NCBI GenBank assembly: GCA_911728455.2
Contig: OU452228.1
Coordinates: 16,196,104-16,260,103, forward strand
DNA from: Marthasterias glacialis
Taxonomy: Eukaryota; Echinodermata; Asteroidea; Forcipulatida; Asteriidae
Direction of reading: 5' to 3'
Length of the DNA: 64,000 nt
The notes below the pieces were generated by a model. It was given only the letters and a program-made list of their open reading frames with translations. It ran no database searches and was not told where the DNA came from. The position numbers and the translations under genes were made by a program. This document shows, piece after piece, positions 34,301 to 42,857 of the stretch (the stretch's first letter is position 1; every line of letters starts with the position of its first letter).

Positions 34301-36657
34301 TACAGATTTATGAGAACTATCTGCTGTCCAAAACCCACCGCCAAAAATTGTATTGGGCCATGGAATGTTAATCTGGTGAGATCAGTAGCTTCTGACAGGT
34401 AAGATTTGAATTATGGAGCTCTGAAAATTTTCGGCCCCAGAAACGGGCCCTCATATCTAGGACAGATGAAGAGTCATACATAGGGCTACTTTAAGCAGTA
34501 TCATGTCTGATCTACCTTTCATATTCAACATTGTATTCTTTGTATTTTTGTAAGCGTGAATTCTGTGTGCTGTGTACAGTGCACTGTGCATTGGCACTTA
34601 AAGGTTTACTGAAATACAAAGTATTAATGCTTTTATGTTACACCTTATGATTTTTATAAAACGATTCACATGTAAGAAATAATTTTTTGCATTCCTGTGT
34701 ATTTTTCGCAAAATTTGTTTTCTTTAAAAAATAACAGTCTTCAGGAATGCCCACAAAAATAGGTCACTTGCTAACATGGCTGGATTCTCAACGTGACATC
34801 TCATGCATTACATAATGTTTCCTGAGCTATTCCACAAAACAATTGTTCTGGGATTGGGTCTGCCAAAGGAATGACAAATATGTGTTCTTCTATTAACAAA
34901 TTTATTCTTGGTTGTAATGCATGTGATGTCACGTTGAGAATCCAGCCATTGTTAGCAAGTGACCTATTTTTGTGGGCGTTCCTGAAGACTGTTACTTTTT
35001 TAAGAAAACAAATTATGCAAAAATAAACAGGAATGCAAAAAAATATTTCTTACATGTGAATCGTTTTATAAAAATCATAAGGCGTAACATAAAAGCATTA
35101 ATACTTTTTATTTCAGTGAACCTTTAATTATCCATGCACTGTGTAGATGCATTCACCAGATGATCTCATATTGCAGGTATTGTTTATCTATCATTTAGTG
35201 GAGTGTCGTGGCCGAGCAGTTAAGATCACCAGACTCAAGTTCTGGTGTTGTTGGCAGCAGAGTGTGGGTTCGGATCCCGGTCATTGCACTTGTGTCCTTG
35301 AGCAAGATCCTTTACCATAATTGCTTTGTCGGATGGGACATTAAGCCGTAGGTCCCGTGTACTAGGATAGGTAGTGCACGTGAAAGAACCCAGAACACTT
35401 ATCGTGGAAGAGTTTCCTCAGGCTTGAGAGCTACAGTGATTAAGTTCACTTATGAGGCATCCTTGGTTTCATTACCAGAAATGTATAATAATAATAATAA
35501 TTTAAAACCACAGTGGATGATATTGAATGGTCAGATAGTAGGAGGGTTGACCATGTACTGTGTACATGCTTTTAACCACACAACATCAAATTGCAGGCTG
35601 GCATATGGTTTATCTATCATTCAAAACCGTGTGGATAACATTGCATGGTCAGAAAAAGGTTAATGAAAATCTGTGATCTCAGAAGTCAGGAGTTAAATCT
35701 GTTTATTGATAAACTCAAATGATGGAAATATAAATGTGGATATTATTGTCATTCCCTCCTCGACAGAGTCCAGTAACTATTACAGACCAGACGCCGATGA
35801 GTATTGTGGTGGACATGTTTGTTAAGCTGGGTATAAGAACTTGCCTCGTCACACATAATGGGTGAGTACGGATTAATTTTATTATTATTATTATTGGTTT
35901 ATTGCATTTGAATCGTGGCTGGCAGGCCAAATTACAAAAATGTTACATTAAAAGTACACAGCAATAGAGCCAAAAATTATATGGAATAGAGCCAAATATT
36001 GACATGGTGCCCCTTGTTCACGTGGATTTCTCTCAGTGGTGCCTTTTACTGGGGAAAACCTGCCATGCTCTGACAAAATTAAGTTATCAGTCATCTAACT
36101 TTTTGCAATGAAATATTTAATGGCTGTTTTTATATGTTTCTTTAAATGTGTTGCACTTTTCAGATGAATAAACTTTACCTTACACCATCGTCACAGTACA
36201 TCTTGTCTGCACAATTTTAGGAGTCGTATTACCCATGTGTTACTGTGTAGTGGGCATTTTAGGCGGTGCGTACATGTTAACCTGATCACCAGATCACAGG
36301 CATGCAACTTTTCGGCTGATTGGCTGATTTCCTTGGTTTTTTTTTCGTTTCTCAACTGTGCCATTGAAAACACAGGACAAACTTTTGCTTTGTTGGAACT
36401 TTCCTTCATTTTTTGACAGACTGCTGTTGCATGCCTGATATCTTCGCATGCTTTTTGACTCCCAAAATATCAGACTGTGGGCAGACAGTAGCTGCGTCTG
36501 ATTTCGCTGCAAAGGGTCAATACAATCCATTTATTATTGCCATCCGTTGCTATTTTTTGTTTGCAGGAGACTACTGGGGATTATCAGTAAGAAAGATGTC
36601 CTTCGACACAAGGCTTATCTGGATAACCAGGATCCCTTCTCAATATTATTCCATTGA
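15243..36657 (+). CDS. ClC-3/4/5-type endosomal 2Cl-/H+ exchanger (19 coding exons)
   Basis: It exchanges chloride for protons across endosomal and lysosomal membranes. Coding exons: 15243-15313, 16300-16493, 17783-17980, 18547-18863, 19770-19976, 21529-21609, 22770-22952, 23808-23897, 24912-25036, 26193-26337, 26728-26813, 28087-28205, 29361-29475, 30848-30943, 32432-32490, 33122-33229, 33708-33832, 35767-35861, 36567-36657. All phases agree and total 2,505 nt, 834 residues (human ClC-3 is about 820). Motifs: acidic N-tail; [14 protein letters not shown] (255-260); GKEGP with gating glutamate 299; proton glutamate 356 in SLEEISYYFP; GLFIP (541-545); chloride-coordinating Tyr645 in GIYDGHI; two CBS domains (about 676-735 and 774-830); ends SILFH. 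Both glutamates point to an exchanger, not a channel. The downstream ATG at 16325 is an alternative start giving 802 residues. ClC-3, -4 and -5 cannot be separated here. Confidence 0.97.
16300..16493 (+). CDS. ClC exon 2 (cytosolic N-tail)
   Basis: CTTCCATCAG acceptor, GTCAGT donor (phase 1). Encodes [17 protein letters not shown], a DDDD stretch and a Ser/Arg-rich tail. An internal ATG at 16325 could also start translation. Confidence 0.9.
16830..17037. repeat. About 48-bp tandem repeat, roughly four copies (ClC intron 2)
   Basis: The word AGGACACGTAAAACTTAATA recurs with variants about every 48 bases, each ending in a GTATTTAGC-like word. Confidence 0.7.
17460..17640 (+). pseudogene. Non-LTR retrotransposon reverse-transcriptase 3' fragment
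   Basis: A broken reading (LTGHGRC, then a frame change) continues at 17521-17628 as [20 protein letters not shown] followed by HISTVCP. TGHGRC and CxCG...QTxxHIxxxCP mark the C-terminus of many non-LTR reverse transcriptases. Only the tail survives, within ClC intron 2. Confidence 0.75.
17783..17980 (+). CDS. ClC exon 3
   Basis: Encodes [20 protein letters not shown], then the cytosolic approach and first half of helix B ([14 protein letters not shown]). Donor GTACGT, phase 1. Confidence 0.95.
18547..18863 (+). CDS. ClC exon 4
   Basis: Helices B-D with the lumenal loop [11 protein letters not shown] (ClC-3 has HEQCCWGSNET) and the ion-site motif GSGIPE at the 3' end. Donor GTAAGT, phase 0. 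Confidence 0.97.
18878..19009. repeat. 33-bp minisatellite, 4 copies (ClC intron 4)
   Basis: ACAAAGGCTTCCACCAGGGG plus CCATTATCACATG repeats four times, starting 15 bases after the exon 4 splice site. The multiple-of-three period creates spurious open frames. Confidence 0.9.
19241..19735. repeat. 112-118 bp tandem repeat, four copies plus a degenerate fifth
   Basis: Copies start with GGATGATATTGAATGGTCAG at 19241, 19356, 19468 and 19586, each carrying TAGGAGGGTTGACTG and GTGTAGATGCATTCACC. Related single copies occur at 25737-25833 and 35137-35665. Confidence 0.85.
19770..19976 (+). CDS. ClC exon 5 (gating glutamate)
   Basis: [20 protein letters not shown] through [12 protein letters not shown] to NEAKKRE. 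Glu299 of GKEGP is the external gate. Donor GTAAGA. Confidence 0.97.
20165..20975. mobile_element. 811-bp DNA transposon remnant with TIRs (ClC intron 5)
   Basis: ACAATAGACCGATTGCGCGA at the left end is mirrored exactly at the right end, with imperfect extension (GGTCACGTGACC-like and GGGTATA words) for about 60 bases. No transposase frame is present. Confidence 0.8.
21107..21290. mobile_element. Inverted-repeat element with internal hairpin (ClC intron 5)
   Basis: AATAAGGAACTATAATTAAA and onward (about 38 bases) recurs as its reverse complement at 21252-21290. Inside is GTTCGTCTTC-TCCT-GAAGACGAAC (21145-21168), a 10-bp stem, overlapped by a CTGAAGA...CGAAACGTC motif. Confidence 0.75.
21529..21609 (+). 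CDS. ClC exon 6 (proton glutamate)
   Basis: Encodes [20 protein letters not shown] and then VLFSLEE. The last Glu (356) lies 57 residues after the gate, the same spacing as E211/E268 in ClC-5. Donor GTATGA. Confidence 0.97.
22321..22592. mobile_element. MITE family A, copy 1
   Basis: Left AATAGGCCGTATTTTTGAC and GAGGGCGC are mirrored at the right (GCGCCCTCTTG...TCAAAAATAAGGTCTATT). The interior matches 30366-30632 along its length. Confidence 0.75.
22770..22952 (+). CDS. ClC exon 7
   Basis: [15 protein letters not shown], then AINPFG and the lumenal/transmembrane segment ending LLGIFG. Donor GTGAGT, phase 0. Confidence 0.96.
23254..23512. repeat. 15-bp minisatellite (ClC intron 7)
   Basis: Units like CAATGCGCATACAAC repeat about 17 times; degenerate units resume at 23650-23725 after an interrupting segment. 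It produces open frames on both strands (MRIQP-type and CxHNG-type repeats) that are artefacts. Confidence 0.85.
23808..23897 (+). CDS. ClC exon 8
   Basis: [20 protein letters not shown] to YPITE, matching [20 protein letters not shown] of ClC-3. Acceptor TTTTACACAG, donor GTGAGA. Confidence 0.95.
24436..24530. repeat. Near-perfect hairpin, about 30-bp arms (ClC intron 8)
   Basis: TTTAAAACCTTGCAGGGTCG and TGGCCGTGT pair with the right arm ending CAAGGTTTTAAA; the loop is about 35 bases. Confidence 0.8.
24640..24725 (+). mobile_element. tRNA-derived SINE fragment
   Basis: It contains CTCAAGTTCTGGTGG and the B-box region GTGGGTTCGAATCCCGG followed by CACTTGTGTCCT, as in the fuller copy at 35198. 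The A-box half is missing. Confidence 0.7.
24912..25036 (+). CDS. ClC exon 9
   Basis: [20 protein letters not shown] through [13 protein letters not shown], phase 2 at a GTAAGA donor. Confidence 0.95.
25737..25833. repeat. Single copy of the 112-118 bp intronic repeat
   Basis: GTGTAGATGCATTCACCACA, then GGATGATATTGATTGGTCGG and ACAGTAGGAGGG, as in 19241-19735. Confidence 0.75.
26193..26337 (+). CDS. ClC exon 10
   Basis: Completes a Cys codon, then [13 protein letters not shown] and helix M ([20 protein letters not shown]), ending FGMK. Confidence 0.94.
26383..26727. repeat. 172-bp tandem repeat ending at an exon acceptor
   Basis: GCCTCAGTTCAAAGGTTTTC recurs 172 bases apart (26471 and 26643), together with GTTCATGCTTCAACA. 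The second copy supplies the sequence leading into the exon 11 acceptor. Confidence 0.85.
26728..26813 (+). CDS. ClC exon 11 (GLFIP)
   Basis: [20 protein letters not shown]: the GxFxP chloride-binding motif at the start of helix N. Donor GTGAGT, phase 2. A 172-bp tandem repeat runs right up to its acceptor. Confidence 0.96.
27510..27662. mobile_element. Short MITE with TIRs (ClC intron 11)
   Basis: GGGGTCGATTTTACAAAGCA and CTAAGATT... are mirrored by AATCTTAGCTCTTTGTGAAA and TCGAGCCC. Internal AGATTCATCTTAAGATGAG adds a smaller palindrome. Confidence 0.7.
28087..28205 (+). CDS. ClC exon 12
   Basis: [20 protein letters not shown], then [25 protein letters not shown] donor, phase 1. Confidence 0.96.
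29195..29285 (-). mobile_element. tRNA-derived SINE fragment, reverse orientation
   Basis: GTGTCTTGCCCGAGGACACA, GTGCCATGACAGGGATTAGA and ACCCC are the reverse of the SINE B-box and tail region. Confidence 0.6.
29361..29475 (+). CDS. ClC exon 13
   Basis: [20 protein letters not shown] through [12 protein letters not shown], phase 2 at an atypical GTATCC donor. Confidence 0.95.
30366..30632. mobile_element. MITE family A, copy 2
   Basis: It shares long identical runs with 22321-22592 (AGTACAAAAATAT, AAAACATTAA, CATCTGGTTTACCACACTAT) and has the same inverted ends. Confidence 0.75.
30848..30943 (+). CDS. ClC exon 14
   Basis: [20 protein letters not shown] to SDVMSP. Tyr645 is the inner chloride ligand; the exon then enters the cytosolic linker to the first CBS domain. 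Confidence 0.95.
31315..31352. repeat. Long G homopolymer (about 38 bp)
   Basis: An almost uninterrupted G run in ClC intron 14; shorter ones occur at about 5385-5402, 31608-31621 and 56606-56622. The length is prone to sequencing error. Confidence 0.9.
32010..32264. mobile_element. 255-bp foldback MITE (ClC intron 14)
   Basis: TATGTGACTCAGCCTGTGTG through AGACACTTTGAGGTAAAA, then TCATGTAGGGCATCTTC and CACCACACTGACCTCTACAG, all recur in inverted order. The arms are about 110 bases. Confidence 0.85.
32432..32490 (+). CDS. ClC exon 15 (CBS1 start)
   Basis: 59-nt micro-exon [19 protein letters not shown], matching RNDPPLAVLTQDNMTVDDI of ClC-3. Donor GTGAGG, phase 1. Confidence 0.95.
33122..33229 (+). 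CDS. ClC exon 16 (CBS1)
   Basis: [20 protein letters not shown] then [16 protein letters not shown], the second half of CBS1. GTAAGT donor. Confidence 0.95.
33283..33658. mobile_element. Nested MITE copies (ClC intron 16)
   Basis: GGTTCAATTTTATAGAGCTG with CTTAAGCAGAAAA occurs at the left. CTTAAGCAGCTCTATGACAT (33449-) and CTTAAGCAGCTCTATGAAAT (33632-) are inverted ends, and TTCAATTTCATAGC is at 33477. This looks like two elements of one family in tandem or nested. Confidence 0.7.
33708..33832 (+). CDS. ClC exon 17 (inter-CBS linker)
   Basis: [20 protein letters not shown] through [12 protein letters not shown]. The linker lacks an obvious proline-rich PPxY motif. Confidence 0.93.
33884..34463. 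mobile_element. 580-bp long-TIR MITE (ClC intron 17)
   Basis: GTCCTGGACATGAGGGTCCA at the left mirrors CCCTCATATCTAGGAC at the right. The arms continue inward through AAATCTTACTTGTAAGAAGC / CAGAAGCT and GTGGGTTTTGGACGTCAGAT for about 190 bases. Confidence 0.8.
34602..35123. mobile_element. 522-bp long-TIR MITE flanked by TTAA (ClC intron 17)
   Basis: AGGTTTACTGAAATACAAAG at the left is mirrored at the right end. The arms of roughly 210 bases are near-identical (AACGATTCACATGTAAGAAA / TTTCTTACATGTGAATCG). TTAA lies at 34598-34601 and 35124-35127. Confidence 0.85.
35137..35665. repeat. 112-118 bp intronic repeat split by a SINE
   Basis: CTGTGTAGATGCATTCACCA to about 35198 and AAAACCACAGTGGATGATAT from 35502 belong to the family at 19241-19735; a tRNA-derived SINE lies between. 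Confidence 0.75.
35198..35500 (+). mobile_element. tRNA-derived SINE, fuller copy
   Basis: It has an A-box-like TGGCCGAGCAGTTAAG, CTCAAGTTCTGGTG, B-box GGTTCGGATCC, then CACTTGTGTCCTTGAGCAAG, AAGCCGTAGGTCCCGTGTAC and an AATAATAAT tail. This is a tRNA-like head and body, most like a Leu/Ser-type tRNA; it is not a tRNA gene. Confidence 0.8.
35767..35861 (+). CDS. ClC exon 18 (CBS2)
   Basis: [20 protein letters not shown] and [18 protein letters not shown] donor, phase 2. Confidence 0.96.
36567..36657 (+). CDS. ClC exon 19 (CBS2 end, stop)
   Basis: [20 protein letters not shown], then QDPFSILFH and TGA at 36655. It matches LLGIITKKDILRHM...ASIMFN of ClC-3. Confidence 0.97.
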
Positions 36658-37680
36658 TCTCGTCTTCCCCACCATGGAGCCCCACTGATAGACCCTCGCC
36701 CATGTCGTCGCAGAGGGGTGTGACTTTAAAAAGTTCCCGTCCAACTGACCTCTCATAGACTTGTCCTTACCAGCAGCTGGTTTTTTTTTTTTTTTTTGAG
36801 AAAATAATTTTTTAGTGATTTTTCAGCTCAGCACATATTAGCAGGGTACCAGGCATAGACATGCAATGCATTTTGTAAGCTGCAGCTGCTCATGAATTTC
36901 TTACTGCTAAGCAGATTTGTTTTTCTGCAAAAGCTCAGAAAATGTCACAATCGGGAGGATAAATCTGAGAGATTTCTTTGAAATAGAATTGCCAGTAGTT
37001 ATTCAATGGAAGTAAAACTGTTTTTAATTATTTGTAGATTTCAATTGCACTTTTTTCTGAAAGTGAAGCAAATTCTCAAATCGTTTTTTTTTTTTTCCTG
37101 AAAAATTCAGGACAATAATTACAAATGAAAAAGATTAATAAAACAAAACAAAAAACTCCGGAAAGCAAAATGTGATTTTTGCTTATTGGAAACACAATGT
37201 TACAGTCATGTCACCTGTTTTATAGAGTGACCCCGTGCACTGATTCCAGGGCAGTGCATGGCAGGCAAGATATTTACACTGGGCATATGAGAACATTCAT
37301 AATCACAGTGTACAATTGAGAATTAAAACAAAGTAACAACCGAACAAGTCTTGAGATTTGCCCTCTTTCTTCATATCAAAAGTTGATTTAAACTGCAATA
37401 TAAAATGTAAAAGGTTTCGTGTTTTCTTCTCTTGAGCTGCATACAAATTTTGCTTGGAGGAATTACAGGCTGTGTGGCTCTATCTGTTCAAATTGAATGG
37501 GTAATATTTTGTTGATTGCTCAGTTCAAAGTGAAGCTAGCTGCACAAAGAAATCTATATTCATATATTATCTGTCATCGATGAATATATTTTTGTCCTAA
37601 AGACATTAAGGCTTGTGGAATTATAAAGTATAGGGATTTGAGTCTTAAAAGTTTACTTTGTTAAAAAAAATCTACAGACT
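36658..37680 (+). other. ClC 3' untranslated region and flank
   Basis: AT-rich and without coding potential. An AATAAA polyadenylation-type hexamer lies at 37137-37142, about 480 bases after the stop, followed by A-rich sequence. Confidence 0.5.
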
Positions 37681-39424
37681 GATACCAAATGTCCTGAGAG
37701 TTAGTCTTTCAAATAATTTCGATAATGAAATTTTCATTCAACTATTTTTTTTTTTACTTTGTTAAAAAAAAATCTACGGACTGATACCAAATGTCCTGAG
37801 CGTTAGTCTTTCAAATAATTTCGATAACGAAGTTTCCATTCAACTAATACATTTAAAATAAAATAACCAATAACAAAATAATAATAGTTGTAAAATAAAA
37901 TAAAATAAAATAAAAAACAGGACATAGTGAAAATGCCCCCCCCCCAATTTTTTTTTTTCCACTCAGATTTCTAAAGATATTTTTTTTGGATTTTTTGTAT
38001 GTTGGAATTAATGTAAATCTTTGGAAAGTTAATGATGTAGGCCCTACCATCTCGATCTCTGGTTGTGATTTTTTATGAACTTTTTTTTGTTGTTGGTGTT
38101 TGTAGAAGGAATGCTGTAAATTACGTATTTTATTGATACTAACTATAATGTCTAAATTAGGCTCAAAATAGTCCTGAAAACTAACAGTACTACACAATAA
38201 AGTTTTTTTTTCGTAAGTTGTGCATCCGAACATTTATCTTAATAAAGACATGATCAGTGTAAAGCGAAACGGAACGAAACCCCAATAAAAATCCTAATTA
38301 GGATATGTACAGTGGCGTCACCAGACATTTTCATTCAGGTGTGTAGTTGTGCCAAGTTATTAACACTGGTTCAAATAATGGTGGAGAAGTGAAAGAACGT
38401 TTGATCTCGCTCCACCCTCAGTGCAAAGAACCTCATTTTTGTGGACGTTGCAATGGGGGAAAACGATGTCTTCTAGGGGTCACCAGAGGTCAGATTCAAA
38501 GTGCCTTCATATCCCCAAAAATAGTGTTATGTATAATGTGAGAAGTTTCATTTTTTAGTCCCAAAGTGAATAACACTGTGAGCTTATCCGCTGCACTAGA
38601 AACTAGAAGGGGGACGCAACGATTTTTGTTTGTATATACATGTATATTAATATGCAATTCGCCAGTCCCAATTAGGACACTCGAGGTGTGGGCTACCTTT
38701 TGAATGGATATCTTATCGCACGGCAGAAATGAGTTTACTGTCGATACACAAATTTGCTTCAACTGAACTTTATTATGTTAAAGAACCAGTAACTGCACAG
38801 TACAACAGTGTAACTGTAGATTAGATGTACATCGTAGTGTAGGATAGATCAAAATGAATTGAATGAATGAATGCAGACTATTTATAAGAATGATTAACCC
38901 TGTTCAAGTGTAAATAGGAACAATAAGTCAGTCAATAGTTTATATAAAAACACAAGAAAGAGACTAAGTTTCTTGGAAGTTTCTTGGAAGAAACTGACCT
39001 TCAAGTAACATAACACACCTGTTGTGTGTAGGTGGTTAACTTGGAAGTAAGGAACTGTGTGGGTGATCAGATGACCATGAGGTAGTGACTGTGTGTAATG
39101 GTAAAAAAAAACATTTACGTGGAAACAATAGGAGTAATTCTCTAGGTGAAAGTGCAAGTAGGACAAAATTGGAATATGATGATAAAAACTTTAAAGCATG
39201 GTAATTATTGAGTATAAAGAAAATTGAAAATAAGTAATATGACAAACATGAAACGATTCTGTGTCCATAACTTTTCATTGTTTTGGAACGCTACAATTTA
39301 AACCTGCCCCAATGCGCAGAAACAAGGCATGGAGAGGTATAAACGCAAGTCTCCACAGCATAGCTAAGAACAGGGAGGAGTAAATGAATCCGTTGCAAGG
39401 CAAAAAAATAACTGCCTCTCCCCG

Positions 39425-39525
39425 CCCTATTTATAGTTAAGTGTCTTGCTCAAGGACACAGGTGTCGTGACCGGGATTCGAACCCACATCCTGACGACTT
39501 AAAACCACCAGAACTTGAGTCCGAT
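39425..39525 (-). mobile_element. tRNA-derived SINE, reverse orientation (copy A)
   Basis: AAGTGTCTTGCTCAAGGACA, GTGACCGGGATTCGAACCCA and CCACCAGAACTTGAG are the reverse complement of the 35198 SINE body, B box and CTCAAGTTCTGGTGG region. Confidence 0.75.
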
Positions 39526-41284
39526 GCATTTTAAACATTATTACATTTTACATTTTACATTTTAAACGTCAAAATTTGTAGTCGGTAAATGATAAACCCT
39601 AAATGGGTAGAATCGAAACATCAATAAGGCAGTTAAAGAGAAAGGCATGTACGTCATTGTTTCAGAAGAGTGCCTAGATCACATCTCCTTGTTTCAAATA
39701 AACACACTACACAACAAAGGAGCGATTTTGTATTGAAGCATTTATTTTATGTGTGCATTTTCTCTATGTCATTTGGTGGGCGGCAAGAGGGTTCTGAGCG
39801 GCCACCCCCTCCTCTGATAACGCCTGGTGTCAAGACATAGTCGGGCACTATGTCGGACATAATGAATCGGACGTAATAGTTTTATATAATGGCTTGTCGG
39901 ACACAGTTGTTTGTCGCACACAATGTGTCGGACATGGTCGAACATAGGTCCGTAACAAACATAATCATGTTTGTTGAATGTCTTCATAGTGAACTGTTCT
40001 TCAAAATGGCGGTTTACATCGCGATGTGATACGAGAAACCTTTCCCCAAATATACCAAACATATGTTGAGTGCATGCCCTTAAATTTGTTTAGAGACAGT
40101 GAAGGGATTTGTTTGCGGGTCATCCGGACACGATGACAGATGGCCAGGCAATTTCAGATTTAATCAGATGGTCGCTTTCACAAGATGACCGTGCACCTCC
40201 TCACCTTCTAGTGGACATTTTGTTTTCGCTCAGTCTTGACAGACATTCAACACCTGTGATTTCATGAGATAATAATAAACCGCCAAGAAGACAAAAACCT
40301 GAAAAAGTGTTTGTGTATTTATTTGGGATTGGTAATTTTGAGTGGCGGCCATCTTCATCGTTGCTATGGCATTTTCTTGGTTGATTTTTATATGATGGGG
40401 ATTTACACGACGTGGAAAATAAACACCAAGTTTGGCAGTAGGAATTTTAGCCTTTTGTTCAAACGAATGACTAGAACCTGCGTTAAGATTCATTAACTTG
40501 ACCACGTATCTACCCAAGGTAGTGGGCTTATTTAGCGTTTGTATGGCAGGATGAGTGTTGTCGCTAATATTTGACCCTAAACCACCGGCAGTGAACTCGG
40601 ACCAACAGAGCAAGGTGCAGATTCAACTAGGCCCAAAAATCACGGAGCACGCTAGCCAAGAACTCTGGTCAACAGGCAACGTGGTTGTCAAAGTTTGAGG
40701 TTCCAGTGAAAACCCTCGAGAATGGGTTCACACAAAGTTCATACTGGAGGCTAACGGGATTGACCTGACAAAACCATTATGGCAATAATTATTATGATTC
40801 CAGTAATCAGATGTTACCATTGACAGTGCTCAGTTGCCACTCCTCGGACCCGACCCCCTAAAGGTCAGGGTGACGTTATCTCTCCCAAGACATAATCTAA
40901 GACACAGATGTTTAGAAAGAAACTTAAGTCATAATTATGGTTCTGCACTAGAGTTACAACTCCCCCCCACTTGCCCCGCCCTTTTCTGGATTACCGAAAA
41001 GCTACCACTTTGATTTGCCAATAAAGGTGAGTTCACTTTCAGTGTCATTAGAGATTGCTTCAAGGGATTGTTGTCTGTTCTTATGAAATTGTTCAAAATC
41101 AATGTTCAATGTCTATACAGGATTTGTAAAGCTGATCGTGTTGTAACTTTGAAACGTGCCCTCCGGAGAGGACCTGATTGCAAGCAAGGACCATGTCAAG
41201 TTGGATGCCACAGACGATAATGTCTTGACTGGCGTTTCAATGTCACTGAACATACGGTGTCCGTGCGGGTGGTGTCTCGTCATG

Positions 41285-41817
41285 GCCGGTGTCGCATGCA
41301 ATTATGTCCTCTATGCGATACTATCCGGCGGACATATTGCATATGCAATACCGTCCGCCGGACGATTTTGCATATGCAATTGTGTCCGCCCGGACGCTGC
41401 TGCATAATGCAATTGTGTCCGCCCAGACATATTTGCATATGCAATCGTGTCCGCCACCGTGCAAAACGGTCCTCGAAGCCTATGTTCAAATATTCGGCGA
41501 AAACAAGCCCCAGGCACGGCGGGCCCGTGGAAATTTTGCTTGTCCATGACACCCCCTGGTTATGTTTATAAATATGTCAAAAGATTTAAAACAGAAGAAA
41601 AACTAAAGCGCTGAAACCGTTGCAGTAAGCTGCAATCATAATACATGAATATTCATGCCGCACATGTGCATACGTACGTTCAGTGCATGCACGCTCGCTG
41701 ACGCACAATGTACATGTACGTCGGACGGTTTTGCATAGCCCCGGACACGATTGCATATGCAAAAGTGTCCGGAGCGGACAGTATTGCATGGCGGACACAA
41801 TTGCATCTGACACCGGC
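41285..41817. mobile_element. 533-bp inverted-repeat element absent from copy B
   Basis: GCCGGTGTCGCATGCAATTA at the left is mirrored at the right end (...ATTGCATCTGACACCGGC). The interior repeats a GTCCGCC / GGACAC word next to ATTTGCATATGCAAT-type palindromes. Copy B reads catg-gctgac-ttatc at this place (60690-60704). Confidence 0.85.
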
Positions 41818-42857
41818 TTATCATTATGGAAAACTTGTGTGCATTTTTTGGAAGGGACATCCACCACGCACCGTTCAACACGGGAAATGGACGGTCCAAT
41901 GATGCAAACTCTGCAAACTTTCCTTCATAAATAAATTTAAAAAAAGTGTATGTGTGGTTTTTACCGTCTCGCTCGGCATTTGAAAGCTTCATTCTTACTC
42001 TCCAGAAAAGGTATTGGAAACAAAAAACAAAACACAGCCGGGAACATACGACTTTTTAAAAATACAAAACAGAGACAAAAATGCAACGGAGATTCAACAA
42101 GACAAAACAAAAATGGCCAGTGGAAAAGGCAGCTCGGACCATTCCTTCTCGACACCAATGATTGTTCATGGAGTCTATTTGAGAATGCCGTGTACAAAAA
42201 CTCCTAAATTGATATTTGGTAGTTTTATCCTGGTTGCAGACGAAAATTTTTATCGTATACAAGTGGCAAGTGCTCTAAGAATTGATTGGTTTTGTAATGT
42301 TTTGTGCAAACTATATACTCTGAAGACTGTTTTGCAACTGCATTAGGCCAAATAAAAAAAAACACCAGTTGATCGTCCGGGTTTTTTCAAAATGAGGAGG
42401 ATGAGGGTCTTTTTATTTTTTATTTTTTATTTTTTTTTCCAAGATGGCCGCCAAGCATTTTACTTAAAAAAAACACAAATTTTTCAGTTTAAAATCACCG
42501 CTTTACTTGTGGTATATCCGTTTGCTGATCCCATGTGTGGCGATTTAAATGCATGGGTCAGCAGCAGCGACGCGGCAGTGACGCATGACGACCAACTCGA
42601 CACACAAATGTTATTGATAAACAATCGGTCAAATCAACTCGACCAAATTTAAAATCGCAAGATAATTGGTCGAGTTGTCTCAACGGTCGAGTTGAACTGT
42701 CATCGTAACCACGGAGCCTAACCCCTTTCCCAGAGGTGATCGATCTCGCATGCCATTCTATACGGCGTGCTCAGCTCCCATGGTAGCATTGTATGATCGT
42801 GCACGTTGCACCACCGTATGGTGTTCTATATGGTGTTCTATAATGGACACTTAAACG

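Noticed and set aside
35198..35290. Possible functional tRNA gene with A and B boxes
   Set aside because: The cloverleaf cannot be closed (the acceptor stem and anticodon arm do not pair) and a SINE body with AATAAT tail follows.
39769..40613. 97- and 127-residue minus-strand frames preserved in both duplication copies
   Set aside because: The copies differ by so little that preservation is uninformative, and no domain or splice structure supports coding.
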